Shown here in pieces: positions 34,853 to 44,440 of a stretch of 64,000 bases of DNA. The DNA is taken from assembly GCF_033547155.1 (NCBI RefSeq), contig NZ_CP137892.1:3720001-3784000 (forward strand), written 5' to 3'. Under the pieces are notes generated by a model. It was given only the letters and a program-made list of their open reading frames with translations, was not told the DNA's origin and made no database searches. A program made the translations under genes and the position numbers. Numbering within the stretch: the first letter of the stretch is position 1; every line of letters begins with the position of its first letter. Origin of the DNA: Pseudomonas benzenivorans. Its GTDB lineage: Bacteria > Pseudomonadota > Gammaproteobacteria > Pseudomonadales > Pseudomonadaceae.

Positions 34853-36502
34853 CTAGCCCAACTGCGGCGTACTGCGCGCCAGCAGCGCAGCCACGTCCAC
34901 GCCGCGCGGCAGGGTGCCGTAGACCCGCCCGCCCGCGCCCAGGCGGCTGGCGATAAAGGCGTCGGACACCGTCGCATTGCCGGCCTCCAGCAGCAGCTTG
35001 GCCTGCAGTGCCAGGGCTACGTCCTCGGTCAGCTGGCGAGCGCGGTACTGGATCTCGGCGGTGTCGGCGAAGTCCGCCTGCAGGCGCTGGATGTGCGCCT
35101 TGAGCCGGGCGTCGCCATGGCCGTCGCCGAGTTCGGCGAACAAGGCATCGAGCACGCCCGGCTCCTTGGCCAGGGCGCGCAGCACGTCCAGGCACTGCAC
35201 GTTGCCCGAACCCTCCCAGGTCGAGTTGACCGGCGCCTCGCGGTACAGCCGCGGCAGTATGCTGTCCTCGACGTAGCCGGCGCCGCCCATGCATTCGGCG
35301 GCCTCGTTGATCATCGCCGGCGCGCGCTTGCAGATCCAGTACTTGCCCACCGCGGTGACCAGGCGGGCGAACTTGCCCTCCTGCTCGTCCTGGGGATGGT
35401 CCAGGGCCCGGCCCATGCGCAGCGTCAGGGCCAGGGCCGCCTCGCTCTCCAGGGCCAGGTCGGCCAGCACGTTCTGCATCAAGGGCTGCTCGGCCAGCAC
35501 CCGCCCGCCGACCTGGCGATGGGCACAGTGGTGCGCGGCCTGGGTCAGGGCCTGACGCATCAGGGCGCTGGAGCCGATCATGCAGTCGAAGCGGGTCAGC
35601 GCCACCATCTCGATGATGGTCGGCACGCCGCGCCCCTCCTCGCCGATCATCCAGGCCAGGGCGCCGCGGTACTCCACCTCGCTGGAGGCGTTCGACCAGT
35701 TGCCCAGCTTGTTCTTCAAGCGCTGGATATAGAAGGCGTTGCGCGTGCCGTCCGGGCGGTGGCGCGGCAGCAGGAAGCAGCTCAGGCCCTGATCGCTGTA
35801 GGCCAGGGTGAGGAAGGCGTCGCACATCGGCGCCGAGCAGAACCACTTGTGCCCGACCAGCTCGTAGGCCTGGCCCGGACCAGGCGCGCCGACCGGGTAG
35901 GCGCGGGTGGTGTTGGCGCGCACATCGGTGCCGCCCTGCTTCTCGGTCATGGCCATGCCGATGGTGGCGCCGCTCTTCTGCTCGACCGGCAGGTTGCGCG
36001 GGTCGTACTGGGTGGAGAGGATCTTCGGCAGCCACCGTTCGGCGATGTCCGGCTGCAGTTTGAGCGCCGGTACGCTGGCGAAGGTCATGGTCAGCGGGCA
36101 GCCGCTGCCGGCCTCGGCCTGGCTGTGCAGGTAGCTCATGGCCGCGCGCGCCACCTGGGCGCCGGGGCGCGGATCGGTCCAGGGCATGGAGGGGATGCCG
36201 TGCTCGATGGCCGCGGCCATCAACTGGTGATAGGCCGGATGGAACTCCACCAGGTCGATGCGGTGACCGTAGCGGTCGTGGCTGTGAAACACCGGCTTGT
36301 TCTCGTTGGCGAGAAAGCCCGCGGCCATCAGCTCGCCGCCGGCCAGGGCGCCGTAGGCGTCGATCCGCGTCTCGGCCCAGCCGCCCTGGTAGCGCCGCGT
36401 CCACTCCTGCAGCGGCAGATCGAGGCGGTAGAGGTTGACGCCATCCAGCGGCGGCACCTGGTTGAATACCTCGTGGGTTTCGGCGAGCGGATTCGGCTTC
36501 AT
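34853..36502 (-). CDS. AidB-like acyl-CoA dehydrogenase
   Basis: This is a 549-residue flavoprotein of the AidB/isovaleryl-CoA dehydrogenase-like branch. Blocks are SGCPLTMTFASVPALK, GATIGMAMTEKQGGTDVRAN (FAD/substrate contacts), GHKWFCSAPMCDAFL, and MINEAAECMGGAGYVEDSIL near the active site. E. coli AidB is linked to alkylation-damage response, but many homologues are ordinary dehydrogenases, so I keep the call general. It overlaps the TetR gene by 4 bases and is co-transcribed with it. GAGGAG precedes the ATG at 36502. Confidence 0.88.
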   Translation of the reverse strand: MKPNPLAETHEVFNQVPPLDGVNLYRLDLPLQEWTRRYQGGWAETRIDAYGALAGGELMAAGFLANENKPVFHSHDRYGHRIDLVEFHPAYHQLMAAAIEHGIPSMPWTDPRPGAQVARAAMSYLHSQAEAGSGCPLTMTFASVPALKLQPDIAERWLPKILSTQYDPRNLPVEQKSGATIGMAMTEKQGGTDVRANTTRAYPVGAPGPGQAYELVGHKWFCSAPMCDAFLTLAYSDQGLSCFLLPRHRPDGTRNAFYIQRLKNKLGNWSNASSEVEYRGALAWMIGEEGRGVPTIIEMVALTRFDCMIGSSALMRQALTQAAHHCAHRQVGGRVLAEQPLMQNVLADLALESEAALALTLRMGRALDHPQDEQEGKFARLVTAVGKYWICKRAPAMINEAAECMGGAGYVEDSILPRLYREAPVNSTWEGSGNVQCLDVLRALAKEPGVLDALFAELGDGHGDARLKAHIQRLQADFADTAEIQYRARQLTEDVALALQAKLLLEAGNATVSDAFIASRLGAGGRVYGTLPRGVDVAALLARSTPQLG

Positions 36503-37140
36503 GGCTGGGGCTCCTCGGCGCCGACGGCGCGCAGGCAGAAGGTGATCAGGCTCTGGCTGACGTCGCCCAGATCCTGGGAGAGGTATCCGGCCTCGCGGGC
36601 GGCGCGGGCCGGCGGCGACAGCGGGCCGATCAGCGCCTCGGCGATGGCACCGACCAGGCAGGCGGCGACCAGGCCGCTGTGCGGCACCCGGAACTCGCCC
36701 GCGGCGACGCCCTCCTCCAGCAGCTCGACGAACAGCTCGGCATAGGCCTCGCGGTACAGCAGGCGCTGCTCGTCGACCTGAGGGTCGACCGGCTCGGCGA
36801 TCAGGGCGAAGGCCAGCCGTCGACTGCTCCAGGCCCGGGCGGCGAACTGAGCCAGGCCGGCGGCCAGGCGCGCGCTCGGACGGCCGGAGGCCCGCAGGAC
36901 GGCAGCCAGGGCCTCCACCTCGCGCTGGCTGGCGTCGGCGAACACCTCGGCCGCCAGTTCGCCCTTGCTGCGGAAGTGGCGGTACAGACTGCCGGTGGCG
37001 ATGCCGACATCCTCGGCCAGCGCCTGCATGGTCAGGGCCGCGAAGCCCCCTTCCGTGACCCGCGCCAGGGCGCAGGCGCGAATGCGCTCGCGCAGTTCCT
37101 GGTCGCGATCGAGGCGCTGCGCGCCCGAGTGGTGAGACAT
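36499..37140 (-). CDS. TetR-family transcriptional repressor
   Basis: This is a 213-residue TetR regulator. The helix-turn-helix is in GGFAALTMQALAEDVGIATG followed by SLYRHFRSKGELAAEVF. The C-terminal domain is all-helical and should bind a ligand, probably an acyl-CoA given the co-transcribed dehydrogenase. The ATG at 37140 follows directly after a 47-bp perfect palindrome, and its AGGA ribosome binding site lies inside the palindrome arm. It probably represses its own operon through that palindrome. Confidence 0.9.
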   Translation of the reverse strand: MSHHSGAQRLDRDQELRERIRACALARVTEGGFAALTMQALAEDVGIATGSLYRHFRSKGELAAEVFADASQREVEALAAVLRASGRPSARLAAGLAQFAARAWSSRRLAFALIAEPVDPQVDEQRLLYREAYAELFVELLEEGVAAGEFRVPHSGLVAACLVGAIAEALIGPLSPPARAAREAGYLSQDLGDVSQSLITFCLRAVGAEEPQP

Positions 37141-37187
37141 GGCCTGAATCCTGATTCACTTCGTTTCAGTGAATCAGGATTCAGGCC
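37141..37187. promoter_or_regulatory. 47-bp perfect inverted repeat, likely TetR operator
   Basis: Two perfect 20-bp arms (GGCCTGAATCCTGATTCACT and its complement) flank a 7-base centre. Each arm itself holds a smaller palindrome TGAATC-NN-GATTCA, so the element contains two operator-like sites facing each other. It touches the tetR start codon. In RNA it would form a long hairpin covering the AGGA ribosome binding site. It could also end transcription coming from ladS, but no T-tract follows. Confidence 0.8.
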
Positions 37188-37229
37188 GGGGAAAAAGCGG
37201 GATTTACGGCAGATCGGCCGGCAAAAGCG

Positions 37230-39635
37230 TCAGGACGGCGGCGGACACTCGACCTCCAGCGCACGGCTCAGGACCCACTCGTGCAGCAACACGCGCAGTT
37301 CCTCGAACTTCACCGGCTTGGCCAGGTAGTCGTTCATCCCGGCCGCCAGGCAGCGCTCGCGGTCGCCGCTGTGACTGTGGGCAGTGATCGCCAGCACCGG
37401 CAGCTCGGCGCAGCCGGGGAAGGTGCGCAATGCCCGACAGGTGGCGAAACCGTCCATCACCGGCATCTGGCAATCCAGCAGGACCGCGTCGACCGCCTCT
37501 CGGCGCAATAGCTCGAGCGCCTCGGCGCCATTGTCGGCGGTGCGCACCTGGTAGCCGAGCTTGAGCAACATGCCGCGGGTCACCAACTGGTTGATGGCGT
37601 TGTCCTCGACCACCAATACGGTGCATTGCGCGGGGTGGCGCAGGGCCTGGGTGTTGACCCGTCGCACCGGCGCGGGACGAGCGGCGCTCTGCGCCGGCAG
37701 GGCCAGGCTCAGGCCGAGCCGGAAGCGACTGCCCTGGCCGGGCTGCGATTCGTGCTGCAGGCTGCCGCCGAGCAGCTCGACCAGCTGGCGGCTGATCGCC
37801 AGGCCGATGCCCAGACCGCCATGGGCGCGGGTCATGGAGCCGTCCACCTGACGGAAGTGTTGATACAGCGCCGTGCCCTGCTGGGCGTTGAAACCCACGC
37901 CGGTGTCGCACACCTCGATGCAGAGCGGCAGGCCCTCGTCCTGGCCGCCGCCACGCGCGACCCGCAGGGTGACCTCGCCCCGGGCGGTGAACTTGATCGC
38001 GTTGTCCAGCAGATAGCCGAGACTCTGCGCCAGCTTGCCGGCATCCCCCTCCAGGGTATCGGGCAGACTCTCGTCCAGCTCCAGGACGAAACGCAGGCCC
38101 TTGTCCTCGGCCTGCGGCGCGTACTGAGTCAGCAGCCCGTCGAACAGCCCGCGCAGGCTGAACGGCTCGCAGCGCGGGTAGAGCTTGCCGGCCTGCAGTT
38201 CGGTCAGGGCGAGGATGTCGTTGACCATGCGCATCATGTCGCGTGCCGAGCCGGCCGCGGTCTTCTGATACTGGGCCAGTTCGACGTCCATCTTCAGCGT
38301 CTGCATCAGCTCCAGGGAGCCGATCACCCCGTTCATCGGGGTACGCAGCTCATGGGTGACGGTGGCGAGGAATTCGTCCTTGAGCCGGTTGCTGTTGGCC
38401 AGCTCCTGGTTGAGGGCCTCCAGGTTGCGTCCGCTTTCCTGGAGGATGCGTGTGCGCTCCTCCTTCATCGCGTTGATCCGGTCGGCCAGGGCCAGGGACA
38501 GCAGGCCGACCTCCAGGGCCGAGCCGATCTGGCTGGCGTACATGGTCAGGAAGACGTTGGGCAGGTAACCGAGCACCATCAGGGTATTGATCACCCCGCC
38601 GGCCAGGAAGGCCGTCCAGGCGATGATGAAATAACGTGCCACGCGCAGGCCGCGCAGCCAGGCGATGAGCCCGGCGGCGAAGATCAGCACGGTGAACAGC
38701 AGCGCCAGGTAGGTGGCCAGGCGCAGGGCCAGGGCATAGCTGGCGGTCAGCGCCAGGACCATCACCACGCCGCCGGCCGCCATCGTCAGCAGCAGGCCGC
38801 GGTCGACCCAGGGGCTGTGCTCGCCGGTGTGCAGGAAACTGCGGGCGAACTGGCAGCCGAACAACGCCGCCGCACCGATCAGGAAGGGGGTCGCGGCATT
38901 CGCCCACCAGGGGCTGTTGGGCCAGAAATACTCGATGCCGGCGCCGTTCACCGAGACCTGATACAGGCCGAACGAGGCGATATAGAGGATGTAGTAGAGG
39001 TAGCTGGTGTCGCGCACGCTGAGATAGATGAACAGGTTGTAGACCAACATCACCAGCAGCACGCCGTAGATGATGCCGAGCACATAGATGCGTCCCGGCT
39101 GCTCCTCCATGTAGGCGGTCGGCGACCAGAGGGTCAGCGGCGCCTGGATCGAGCCCTGGCTCTGCAGCCGCAGATAGAGGCGCCGCGGCTGCTCCGGCTG
39201 CAACTGGAGCTCGAACAGGTAGTTGTTCTGCTTGATCTGCCGGCTGGCGAACGGCAAGGCGTCGCCGGTCCTCTGGGTCAGGCGATAACCGCCCTGGCCG
39301 TCGTCCAGATAGAGCTCCAGATGGTCCAGCGGCGGGTAGGCCAACTCCAGCAGCCAATTGTGTGCGCCCTGCGCCTGCTGCGGGCGGTACTCCAGATCCA
39401 GCCGCAGCCAGAATACCGAGCGCGAATAGCCGGCATTGAGCACCGCCTTGTCGTGGCGGCGGAAACTGCCCTGCAGCGCCGCCGAGCTGACTTCCGCGAT
39501 GCTCGCATCGCCGCGCACGTCCTCGAAAACATACACGGCCTGGCCGAGCGGCAGTGCGCGGGTGTGCTCGTCGAACTCCACGGCACCGGTAAACAACGGC
39601 CAAAGCACGAGCAGAAGGGTCAGGATGTAGCGCAT
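37230..39635 (-). CDS. ladS: Hybrid sensor kinase LadS
   Basis: This is an 801-residue hybrid histidine kinase. It has a signal peptide at residues 1-18, a periplasmic 7TMR-DISMED2 domain (about 20-175), seven membrane helices (about 180-385), HisKA with His428 (FLATVTHELRTPMNG), HATPase_c (LLDNAIKF, DTGVGFN, GGLGIGLAIS), and a receiver domain with Asp721 (LLDCQMPVMDG). This is the architecture of P. aeruginosa LadS, which feeds the GacS/GacA-RsmY/Z pathway and favours biofilm over acute virulence. The position beside thiD and the tetR/acyl-CoA dehydrogenase pair is the same, which supports orthology. Confidence 0.9.
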   Translation of the reverse strand: MRYILTLLLVLWPLFTGAVEFDEHTRALPLGQAVYVFEDVRGDASIAEVSSAALQGSFRRHDKAVLNAGYSRSVFWLRLDLEYRPQQAQGAHNWLLELAYPPLDHLELYLDDGQGGYRLTQRTGDALPFASRQIKQNNYLFELQLQPEQPRRLYLRLQSQGSIQAPLTLWSPTAYMEEQPGRIYVLGIIYGVLLVMLVYNLFIYLSVRDTSYLYYILYIASFGLYQVSVNGAGIEYFWPNSPWWANAATPFLIGAAALFGCQFARSFLHTGEHSPWVDRGLLLTMAAGGVVMVLALTASYALALRLATYLALLFTVLIFAAGLIAWLRGLRVARYFIIAWTAFLAGGVINTLMVLGYLPNVFLTMYASQIGSALEVGLLSLALADRINAMKEERTRILQESGRNLEALNQELANSNRLKDEFLATVTHELRTPMNGVIGSLELMQTLKMDVELAQYQKTAAGSARDMMRMVNDILALTELQAGKLYPRCEPFSLRGLFDGLLTQYAPQAEDKGLRFVLELDESLPDTLEGDAGKLAQSLGYLLDNAIKFTARGEVTLRVARGGGQDEGLPLCIEVCDTGVGFNAQQGTALYQHFRQVDGSMTRAHGGLGIGLAISRQLVELLGGSLQHESQPGQGSRFRLGLSLALPAQSAARPAPVRRVNTQALRHPAQCTVLVVEDNAINQLVTRGMLLKLGYQVRTADNGAEALELLRREAVDAVLLDCQMPVMDGFATCRALRTFPGCAELPVLAITAHSHSGDRERCLAAGMNDYLAKPVKFEELRVLLHEWVLSRALEVECPPPS

Positions 39636-39852
39636 GGGGCCCCATAAAGGCTATGTCGGAATCCGCCGGAGAGCCCCACCCTCGCTGTGGTGCCGCCTCG
39701 CATGGCCCGGTTGGTCGAATGCCGGCACTTTAGCACAGGCCCGGCGCGCCCTGCCCGGGGTCACGCGACGCGCCCGGAGGGCAGGACCGCCGGCTTGCTT
39801 GCGGCGCCCTGCCACGGCCCAAGCAGGCCGAATGATGTTAAGCTCGCGCACC

Positions 39853-40647
39853 ATGAAAACACCCTGCTCTCGCCCCGTAGTGCTCTGCCTGTCCGGCCAC
39901 GACCCCAGTGGCGGCGCCGGCCTGCAAGCCGACATCGAAGCCCTGCTCGCCCAGGGCTGCCATGCCGCCCCGACCGTCACCGCGCTGACCGTACAAGACA
40001 CGGTCAATGTGGCCGACTTCCGCGTGCTCGACCGCGACTGGGTCCTGGCCCAGGCCCGGGCGGTGCTCGCCGACCTGCCGGTGGCCGCGATCAAGCTGGG
40101 CATGCTCGGCTCGGTGGAGATGGTCGACACCGTCGTCCAGCTGCGCCAGCAACTGCCCGACGTACCGCTGGTCTGCGACCCCGTGCTGCGCGCCGGCGGC
40201 GGCGGTGCCCTGGGCAAGGACGAGGTCGGCTACGCCATGCGCGAGCGTTTGCTGCCGCTGGCGACCATCGCCACGCCCAACCTGCCGGAAGCGCGCATCC
40301 TCGCCGAACTGCCCGACGGCAGCGCCGACCAGTGCGCCGAGAAGCTGCTGCCCTATGTCCGCCACCTGCTGATCACCGGCGGCCACGGCGACGAGCATGA
40401 GGTGCACAATCGCCTGTACGGCCGCGACGGCAGCCGCCACAGCTTCACCTGCCAGCGCCTGCCCGGCAGCTACCACGGCTCCGGCTGCACCCTGGCCAGC
40501 GCCCTGGCCGGACGCCTGGCCTTGGGCGAAGAGTTGGTCAGCGCCGTGCGCTCGGCCCTGGACTACACCTGGCGCACCCTGCGCGACGCCGAACAGCCCG
40601 GCCACGGCCAGTACATCCCCCGTCGCCTGCCGCTGGACGCCTGTTGA
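39853..40647 (+). CDS. thiD: Hydroxymethylpyrimidine/phosphomethylpyrimidine kinase
   Basis: This is a 264-residue ribokinase-fold kinase that phosphorylates HMP and HMP-P in thiamine synthesis. Blocks are [19 protein letters not shown] at the N-terminus, [24 protein letters not shown] and the anion-hole region [17 protein letters not shown]. The start at 39853 is placed just before the conserved core; two upstream ATG codons at 39832 and 39835 are possible. thiE follows 13 bases later. Confidence 0.93.
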   Translation: MKTPCSRPVVLCLSGHDPSGGAGLQADIEALLAQGCHAAPTVTALTVQDTVNVADFRVLDRDWVLAQARAVLADLPVAAIKLGMLGSVEMVDTVVQLRQQLPDVPLVCDPVLRAGGGGALGKDEVGYAMRERLLPLATIATPNLPEARILAELPDGSADQCAEKLLPYVRHLLITGGHGDEHEVHNRLYGRDGSRHSFTCQRLPGSYHGSGCTLASALAGRLALGEELVSAVRSALDYTWRTLRDAEQPGHGQYIPRRLPLDAC

Positions 40648-40660
40648 AGGAGAGCGAGCC

Positions 40661-41293
40661 ATGACCACCCTACGCGGTCTCTATGCCATCACCGACAGCC
40701 AGCTGCTGGCCGGCGGCAAGCTGCTGCCCTATGTCGAAGCGGCGCTGAACGGCGGCGCCCGCCTGCTGCAGTATCGCGACAAGTCGAGCGACGATGCCCT
40801 TCATCAGCGTGAGGCCGAGGCCCTGCTCAGGCTGTGCGAGCGCTACGGAGCGGCGCTGATCATCAACGACGACGCCGAGCTGGCCGCACGCCTGGGCGTC
40901 GGCGTACACCTGGGCCAGAGCGACGGCTCCCTGGCCGCCGCCCGCGCCCTGCTCGGCCCCCAGGCGATCATCGGCGGCACCTGCCACGCCCGCTTCGGCC
41001 TGGCCCAGCAGGCGGCCAAGGAAGGTGCCAGCTATGTCGCCTTCGGCCGCTTCTTCGAGTCCCATACCAAGCCTGGCGCGCCGGGCGCCACGGTCGAGCT
41101 GCTGGACCAGGCCAAGAGCCATCTGCAGCTGCCGGTGGTCGCCATCGGCGGCGTGACCCTGGAAAACGCCACGCCACTGATCGCTCACGGCGCCGACATG
41201 CTCGCGGTGGTCCACGCCCTGTTCGCCGCCGACTCGGCCGCCGAGGTCGAGCGCCGCGCCCGCGCCTTCGGCGCCCTGTTCGCCCAAGACTGA
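40661..41293 (+). CDS. thiE: Thiamine-phosphate synthase
   Basis: This is a 210-residue TIM-barrel enzyme that joins HMP-PP and thiazole phosphate to thiamine phosphate. Signatures are [42 protein letters not shown] and [25 protein letters not shown] precedes the ATG at 40661. It forms an operon with thiD and probably hemL. Confidence 0.94.
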   Translation: MTTLRGLYAITDSQLLAGGKLLPYVEAALNGGARLLQYRDKSSDDALHQREAEALLRLCERYGAALIINDDAELAARLGVGVHLGQSDGSLAAARALLGPQAIIGGTCHARFGLAQQAAKEGASYVAFGRFFESHTKPGAPGATVELLDQAKSHLQLPVVAIGGVTLENATPLIAHGADMLAVVHALFAADSAAEVERRARAFGALFAQD

Positions 41294-41344
41294 CCGCTTC
41301 CCCGGGCGAGCCGACTCGCCCCGCCACGCATATTGAGAGGCCCC

Positions 41345-42634
41345 ATGTCCCGTTCCGAAATCCTGTTCAACAATGCCCAGAAGCACATCCCCGGCGGCGT
41401 CAACTCCCCGGTGCGCGCCTTCAAGAGCGTCGGCGGCACCCCGCTGTTCTTCAAGCACGCCGAAGGCGCCTACGTCACCGACGAGGACGACAAGCGCTAT
41501 GTCGACTACGTCGGCTCCTGGGGGCCGATGATCCTCGGCCACAGCCACCCGGACGTGCTCGACGCCGTGCGCCGGCAGCTGGAACACGGCCTGTCCTATG
41601 GTGCGCCGACCGCCATGGAAACCGAGATGGCCGAACTGGTGTGCTCGCTGGTGCCGTCCATGGAGATGGTGCGCATGGTCAGCTCCGGCACCGAGGCGAC
41701 CATGAGCGCCATCCGTCTGGCCCGCGGTTTCACCGGCCGCGACAGCATCATCAAGTTCGAGGGCTGCTACCACGGTCACTCCGACAGCCTGCTGGTCAAG
41801 GCCGGCTCCGGCGCCCTGAGCCAGGGCGTGCCGAGCTCGGCCGGGGTACCGGCGGCCTTCGCCAAACACACCCTGACCCTGCCGTTCAACGACCTGCCGG
41901 CGGTCGAGCGCATGCTCGCCGAGGTCGGTCAGGAGGTGGCGTGCATCATCGTCGAGCCGGTGGCCGGCAACATGAACTGCGTGCCGCCGGCACCGGGCTT
42001 CCTCGAAGGCCTGCGCGCGCTGTGCGACAAACATGGCGTGGTGCTGATCTTCGATGAGGTGATGACCGGCTTTCGCGTCGCCCTCGGCGGCGCCCAGGCC
42101 CACTACGGCGTGACCCCGGACCTGTCGACCTTCGGCAAGATCATCGGCGGCGGCATGCCGGTCGGCTGCTTCGGCGGCAAGCGTGCCATCATGCAATGCA
42201 TCGCCCCGCTCGGCCCGGTCTACCAGGCCGGCACCCTGTCCGGCAACCCGCTGGCCATGGCCGCCGGCCTGACCACCCTGAAGCTGATCGGCCGCCCCGG
42301 ATTCCACGCCGAGCTGGCCGACTACACCCGCCGCATGCTGGCCGGCCTGAGCGAGCGCGCCGAGGCCGCCGGCATCCCGTTCGTCACCACCCAGGCCGGC
42401 GGCATGTTCGGCCTGTATTTCAGCGAAGGCGAGGCCATCGTCACCTTCGACGACGTGATGGCCAGCGATGCGGCACGCTTCAAGCGCTTCTTCCACCTGA
42501 TGCTGGAGGGCGGCGTCTACCTGGCGCCGAGCGCCTTCGAGGCCGGCTTCACCTCCATCGCCCACGGCGAGACCGAGCTGGCGATCACCATGGACGCCGC
42601 CGAGCGTGCCTTCGAACAGCTGAAGAAGGCCTGA
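41345..42634 (+). CDS. hemL: Glutamate-1-semialdehyde aminomutase
   Basis: This is a 429-residue PLP enzyme that makes 5-aminolevulinate in the C5 haem pathway. The PLP lysine is Lys265 in [14 protein letters not shown]. The N-terminal blocks [18 protein letters not shown] and [12 protein letters not shown] and the pair [18 protein letters not shown] and [19 protein letters not shown] are as in E. coli. The ATG at 41345 has GAGAGG before it. Its stop overlaps the next gene (TGATG). Confidence 0.96.
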   Translation: MSRSEILFNNAQKHIPGGVNSPVRAFKSVGGTPLFFKHAEGAYVTDEDDKRYVDYVGSWGPMILGHSHPDVLDAVRRQLEHGLSYGAPTAMETEMAELVCSLVPSMEMVRMVSSGTEATMSAIRLARGFTGRDSIIKFEGCYHGHSDSLLVKAGSGALSQGVPSSAGVPAAFAKHTLTLPFNDLPAVERMLAEVGQEVACIIVEPVAGNMNCVPPAPGFLEGLRALCDKHGVVLIFDEVMTGFRVALGGAQAHYGVTPDLSTFGKIIGGGMPVGCFGGKRAIMQCIAPLGPVYQAGTLSGNPLAMAAGLTTLKLIGRPGFHAELADYTRRMLAGLSERAEAAGIPFVTTQAGGMFGLYFSEGEAIVTFDDVMASDAARFKRFFHLMLEGGVYLAPSAFEAGFTSIAHGETELAITMDAAERAFEQLKKA

Positions 42635-43251
42635 TGCACTACGGCGAAGCCTTGTTGGCGCTGGCCTGCCTGGCGTGCGCCATCACCATCGGCAGGGCCC
42701 GCAGGCGCTACGGCGAAGGCGATCAACCGACGCTGTTCTGCGCCCTGCTGGGCTTTGCCCTGCCGGCTGCTGCGGCCGCTGTCGGGACCCTGCCCGCCGG
42801 CCCAGGCCCGGACGGGCAGGCCGCCCAGCTGTGGCTGAGCCAGGCCAGCACCTTCCTCGGCCTGCCGCTGCTCGGCGCCGCCGCCCTGGCCCTGGGCCGT
42901 GGCTGGAGCTGGAGCCGACCCAACTGGGGCCGCGCGCTGCTGGGCCTGTGCGCCTTCTTCGAACTGTTCCGGCAGATGAACCTGCTCGACGATTATCGCC
43001 TGCTGCTCAGCCTGGCGACCCCGCTGCTGATGCTCTATGCCGGCGCCGTGCAGTGGCCGCAGCGCCAACCGCCGCTGATCGCGCTCGGGGCCGCCGGCCT
43101 GTTCCTGCTGGCCGGCCTCGCGGTCGAACCGCTGCGCCGGCTCGAACTGCTGCAGCTGCTGCTGGCGCCGGCCTATGGCCTGACGGCCTGGCTGCTCCTG
43201 GCACTGCCCGGCAGCGCCAAGTGCCCAGAAAAGCCGGTAAAGACTTTGTAA
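42634..43251 (+). CDS. Unknown multi-pass membrane protein
   Basis: This is a 205-residue protein with about six hydrophobic helices and short loops rich in Arg and Pro. I do not recognise a family; it corresponds in position to the hypothetical gene after hemL in PAO1. It is coupled to hemL by a one-base overlap of stop and start. Typical segments are ALLALACLACAITIGRARRR at the N-terminus and LLLSLATPLLMLYAGAVQWP in the middle. Confidence 0.75.
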   Translation: MHYGEALLALACLACAITIGRARRRYGEGDQPTLFCALLGFALPAAAAAVGTLPAGPGPDGQAAQLWLSQASTFLGLPLLGAAALALGRGWSWSRPNWGRALLGLCAFFELFRQMNLLDDYRLLLSLATPLLMLYAGAVQWPQRQPPLIALGAAGLFLLAGLAVEPLRRLELLQLLLAPAYGLTAWLLLALPGSAKCPEKPVKTL

Positions 43252-43343
43252 GAACGCCATGGCTTATTTCATAATGTGACGGCCGACGCGTTTCGTCGGC
43301 CGGGCCCCAGGCCCGCCCCGCACCCTGAGGTAAACGGATTTCC

Positions 43344-43892
43344 ATGAACCGCACCGGCCGCACCCTGACCCTGGGCTGCCTGTTGCTTCTTTTGCCGCTG
43401 CTCGCCGATGCCGGCGGCAACTCGCTGCTGATCCCCGCAACCGGCAGCTGCTCGCTGAACGCGGCCCCCACCGAGCTAGCCGATGCCCTGGCCGCCTGCC
43501 AGCAAGCGGCGCAGGGCGGCGACGCCCAGGCCGAGTACGAGCTGGGCGAGTTCTATTACGACGGCCAACGGGCGCCGCGCGACCTGGCACAAGCCTTGAA
43601 CTGGTTCGAGCTGGCCTCGCTGCAGGGGCATGCCCAGGCCCAGTACCGCCTGGGCATGATGTTCTTCCGCGGCGAAGGGGTGCCGGCGAACAACGTACAG
43701 GCCTACATCGTGCTGAAGATGGCGGCGGTGAACGGCTCGGACGAAGCCATGGACAGCGCCGACCGGGTCTCGGCGCAGATGCCGCAGGAAGAGCTGGAGA
43801 TCGCCAGCCAGGTACTGGGGCAGATCTTCCGCAACTACCTGCTGGAACTGCAGACGGCGGAAAGCCCGTCGCCCTTCGCCCCGCTGCCGTAG
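43344..43892 (+). CDS. Secreted Sel1-repeat (TPR-like) protein
   Basis: This is a 182-residue protein with a signal peptide (residues 1-23, cleavage after ADA). Two Sel1 repeats follow at about 58-135, AEYELGEFYYDGQRAPRDLA and AQYRLGMMFFRGEGVPANNV. Sel1 repeats bind other proteins, and such small periplasmic proteins usually act as adaptors. The partner is unknown. Confidence 0.82.
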   Translation: MNRTGRTLTLGCLLLLLPLLADAGGNSLLIPATGSCSLNAAPTELADALAACQQAAQGGDAQAEYELGEFYYDGQRAPRDLAQALNWFELASLQGHAQAQYRLGMMFFRGEGVPANNVQAYIVLKMAAVNGSDEAMDSADRVSAQMPQEELEIASQVLGQIFRNYLLELQTAESPSPFAPLP

Positions 43893-43949
43893 GGACGGAA
43901 GACCTCGCGGGCCCTTCCAGCGGGCGGCTCCGATCGGCAGATCGCAGAG

Positions 43950-43981
43950 CGGTGGATGCGAACCGCAACCTCCACCCTACA
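43950..43981. repeat. Short palindromic repeat, GTAGGGTGGA type
   Basis: GCGGTGGATGCGAACCGC is followed by AACCTCCACCCTACA, so GGTGGA pairs with TCCACC around a short centre. It resembles the scattered Pseudomonas repeats seen at 5899 in this window. It lies between convergent genes and may act as a terminator. Confidence 0.45.
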
Positions 43982-43986
43982 TGGAA

Positions 43987-44310
43987 CTACTTATCCGGCA
44001 TCGGCATGGGGAAGGGCATGATATTGCCGCCGCCCTTGGCCTCGCTGATCTTCGGCGTACCCAGGCGCTCCACCTCGTCGATGCGGATGATCGCATGCAT
44101 CGGCACGAAGCTGCGCACCACACCATCGAACTGGGCCTTGAGCTTCTCCTCGCTGGGGTCGACCACCACCTGGGTACGCTCACCGAAGACGAATTCTTCC
44201 ACCTCGAGAAAGCCCCACAGATCGCTCTGGAAGATCTGCTTGGCGTACATCTCGTAGACCTGGCCCTGGTTGAGGAAAATGATCTTGTAGATAGGCTCGC
44301 GCTTGCTCAT
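43987..44310 (-). CDS. DUF1820 family protein
   Basis: This is a 107-residue soluble protein. It begins MSKREPIYKIIFLNQGQVYE and contains GFLEVEEFVFGERTQVVVDP and SFVPMHAIIRIDEVERLG, the DUF1820 pattern. The function is unknown, but the family is conserved beside miaB in pseudomonads. Its start is 130 bases from miaB, and the two are divergent. Confidence 0.85.
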   Translation of the reverse strand: MSKREPIYKIIFLNQGQVYEMYAKQIFQSDLWGFLEVEEFVFGERTQVVVDPSEEKLKAQFDGVVRSFVPMHAIIRIDEVERLGTPKISEAKGGGNIMPFPMPMPDK

Positions 44311-44440
44311 GACTGGCAGTTCGGACTGAAGGAAAAATGGGGGGCGCAGATCATAGCACAGCCGCCGGGCAGGCAAGGCTAGGAAGCCAGGCGCCCGGGC
44401 ACTATAATGCGCGGTCCTTCGAACAGCCCGTTGAGCCCGC

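Noticed and set aside
34844..36745. 633-codon plus frame opposite the acyl-CoA dehydrogenase
   Set aside because: The minus-strand dehydrogenase has conserved active-site blocks; the plus frame is low-complexity.
39636..39852. Possible TPP riboswitch before thiD
   Set aside because: I looked for the conserved CUGAGA and ACCUGA-type boxes and did not find them in order; no riboswitch is called.
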